Below, piece by piece: positions 63,152-64,000 of a DNA stretch of 64,000 nt. Within the stretch, counting starts at the first letter, position 1. Each line of letters starts with the position of its first letter. Under the pieces are notes generated by a model, which was given only the letters and a program-made list of their open reading frames with translations, had not been told where the DNA came from and did no database searches. The stretch is from Karstenula rhodostoma CBS 690.94 (Eukaryota > Ascomycota > Dothideomycetes > Pleosporales > Didymosphaeriaceae). Both the position numbers and the translations under genes were made by a program. The stretch covers positions 1,581,937-1,645,936 of the forward strand of contig MU001494.1 of the NCBI GenBank assembly GCA_010093485.1. The letters run 5' to 3'.

Positions 63152-64000
63152 TTACGCCCTTGAGGTGGTAGGCATAGCAAGATCCACATCCAAATCCATA
63201 TCCATGTTGAACGTCAAATCGCTATCATCCCACGGCAACACCTGCGAGTGATCCATCGTCGCACCTGCGCTCATATCCAAATCGACAAAGCCAGAAGTCA
63301 CAGGTAAGTTGGCCCCGAATGCTGCCGTCGTCGTCGCAATGTCGAAGTCCGATCCGGCCGTCGTGAAAGCAGGGAAGCCATAACTGGTGTCAAGGGCCTC
63401 ACCAGCAGCGTTGCATACCATCTCGCTGATAGGTGTCATGAAGGCTGCATGGCTTTTCGAGAACGGTGCCAAAGTGGTATGGAATTCGCCGTCGTCGCCG
63501 ATGCAGAAGCCGCCAGCTCCCGTGCCCTCCAAGCCGTCCATCGCTACGTTGAAGCCCCCAAAGTCGGCGAAGCTAGTCATGGGGAGATTGGACGCGCCTG
63601 ATGTGGTGGCAGAGGTAGTGAGACCGGGCATCTGTGTGACTGGGACAGATATCTCGCCCGCTTTCGCTATCGCCGTGCTGCCAACCAATGTGCACTCAAA
63701 CGCACGCGCGCGTGCTACAGGATCGCTTGAGTTTTTCGTTATGCAGTGGAAGTTTTTTAGATTGAAACTCTCATCGAGCTGCGCGCTTGGCGTCAAGCCT
63801 AGATCTTCCAGGACCTCATGGTTGGAGTATTGATTCGCAATTGCTTGTGGTTGTGTGAGATCCATGCCATGTGCTTTCCTGAAGAGGTTGAGCCATTCCG
63901 GATTGTCGGCTGCGGTCTGTTCCCATGGATCGTCCGCTTCGTATAGGATGCGCCGAGCTTGACTCTGAAGCATTGCATCTGTGACCGAACCGGCTCCATT
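63152..64000 (-). CDS. Unidentified protein, C-terminal part (5' end beyond window)
   Basis: The minus-strand frame is open from the right edge to a stop at 63152, giving at least 282 residues; the ATG at 63973 lies inside an open frame that continues off the edge, so it is probably not the start. The segment contains ARRILYEADDPWEQTAADNP, WLNLFRKAHGMDLTQPQAIA and a low-charge Thr/Ala/Gly/Phe-rich region ending in an acidic-hydrophobic tail (DDSDLTFNMDMDLDVDLAMP) that resembles a transcription activation domain. A regulatory protein is possible, but no DNA-binding domain is in view. Confidence 0.55.
   Translation of the reverse strand, partial: NGAGSVTDAMLQSQARRILYEADDPWEQTAADNPEWLNLFRKAHGMDLTQPQAIANQYSNHEVLEDLGLTPSAQLDESFNLKNFHCITKNSSDPVARARAFECTLVGSTAIAKAGEISVPVTQMPGLTTSATTSGASNLPMTSFADFGGFNVAMDGLEGTGAGGFCIGDDGEFHTTLAPFSKSHAAFMTPISEMVCNAAGEALDTSYGFPAFTTAGSDFDIATTTAAFGANLPVTSGFVDLDMSAGATMDHSQVLPWDDSDLTFNMDMDLDVDLAMPTTSRA

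Noticed and set aside
1..64000. CRISPR arrays, rRNA genes, full-length transposons, secondary-metabolite cluster
   Set aside because: None seen: no regularly spaced repeats, no rRNA blocks, no transposase, reverse transcriptase or PKS/NRPS sequence. The gene set is eukaryotic and mostly housekeeping.

Overview
The window is nuclear DNA of a filamentous ascomycete (Pezizomycotina). Dothideomycetes is my best guess from protein content and very short introns, but that placement is inference. Supporting signs are mostly 45-70 bp GT-AG introns with CTAAC/CTGAC-type branch sites, dense single-gene units on both strands, and housekeeping orthologs with fungal architecture (Utp14, Tpr/Mlp1, Mer3, Vph1, Stn1, Sec3, Fmc1). 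I rebuilt the splice structures by hand; every complete multi-exon model listed adds up to a multiple of three.

Layout. 1-2.6 kb: 5' part of a GH81 endo-1,3-beta-glucanase (minus strand, runs off the left edge). 4.2-10.4 kb: UTP14, mitoribosomal mL41, COQ3 and TFIIE-beta. 10.9-17.5 kb: a large Tpr/Mlp1 nucleoporin. 18.5-25.7 kb: a UDP-galactose-type transporter and the meiotic helicase MER3 (8 exons). 26.2-33.4 kb: V-ATPase subunit a, a PLP aminotransferase and a mitochondrial NTF2-like protein. 33.4-41.9 kb is more accessory: a Cys-rich secreted protein, STN1, a CorA-like membrane protein, an unknown protein and a secreted Lys/Thr-rich protein. 42.2-52.0 kb: an EngB-type GTPase and FMC1 (divergent pair), SRP40/Nopp140 and SEC3. 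52.5-59.5 kb: an unknown protein, a DUF1295 protein, a DRAP-type deaminase, a DnaJ protein and an unknown three-exon gene. 59.5-63.15 kb has no convincing gene. The right edge holds the 3' part of an unidentified gene.

The genes do not form a metabolic cluster; they are mostly independent housekeeping units. Several sit as divergent pairs with 180-480 bp shared promoters (UTP14/mL41, TFIIE-beta/TPR, EngB/FMC1, SRP40/SEC3). Mitochondrial functions recur (mL41, Coq3, NTF2-like protein, EngB, Fmc1), as do nucleolar and nuclear ones (Utp14, TFIIE-beta, Tpr, Srp40).

The most unusual signals are: (a) two related ~70-95 bp elements at 33.45 and 36.37 kb, in opposite orientation, each bounded by a perfect 14 or 17 bp direct repeat, which looks like a tiny SINE-like retroposon family; (b) a phase-compatible downstream exon that would give SRP40 an RGG tail; (c) two stop-free, multiple-of-three introns in TPR; (d) introns of only 33 and 38 bp; (e) a G-rich repeat identical to the budding-yeast Cdc13-binding motif just upstream of STN1, a gene for a telomere-capping protein.
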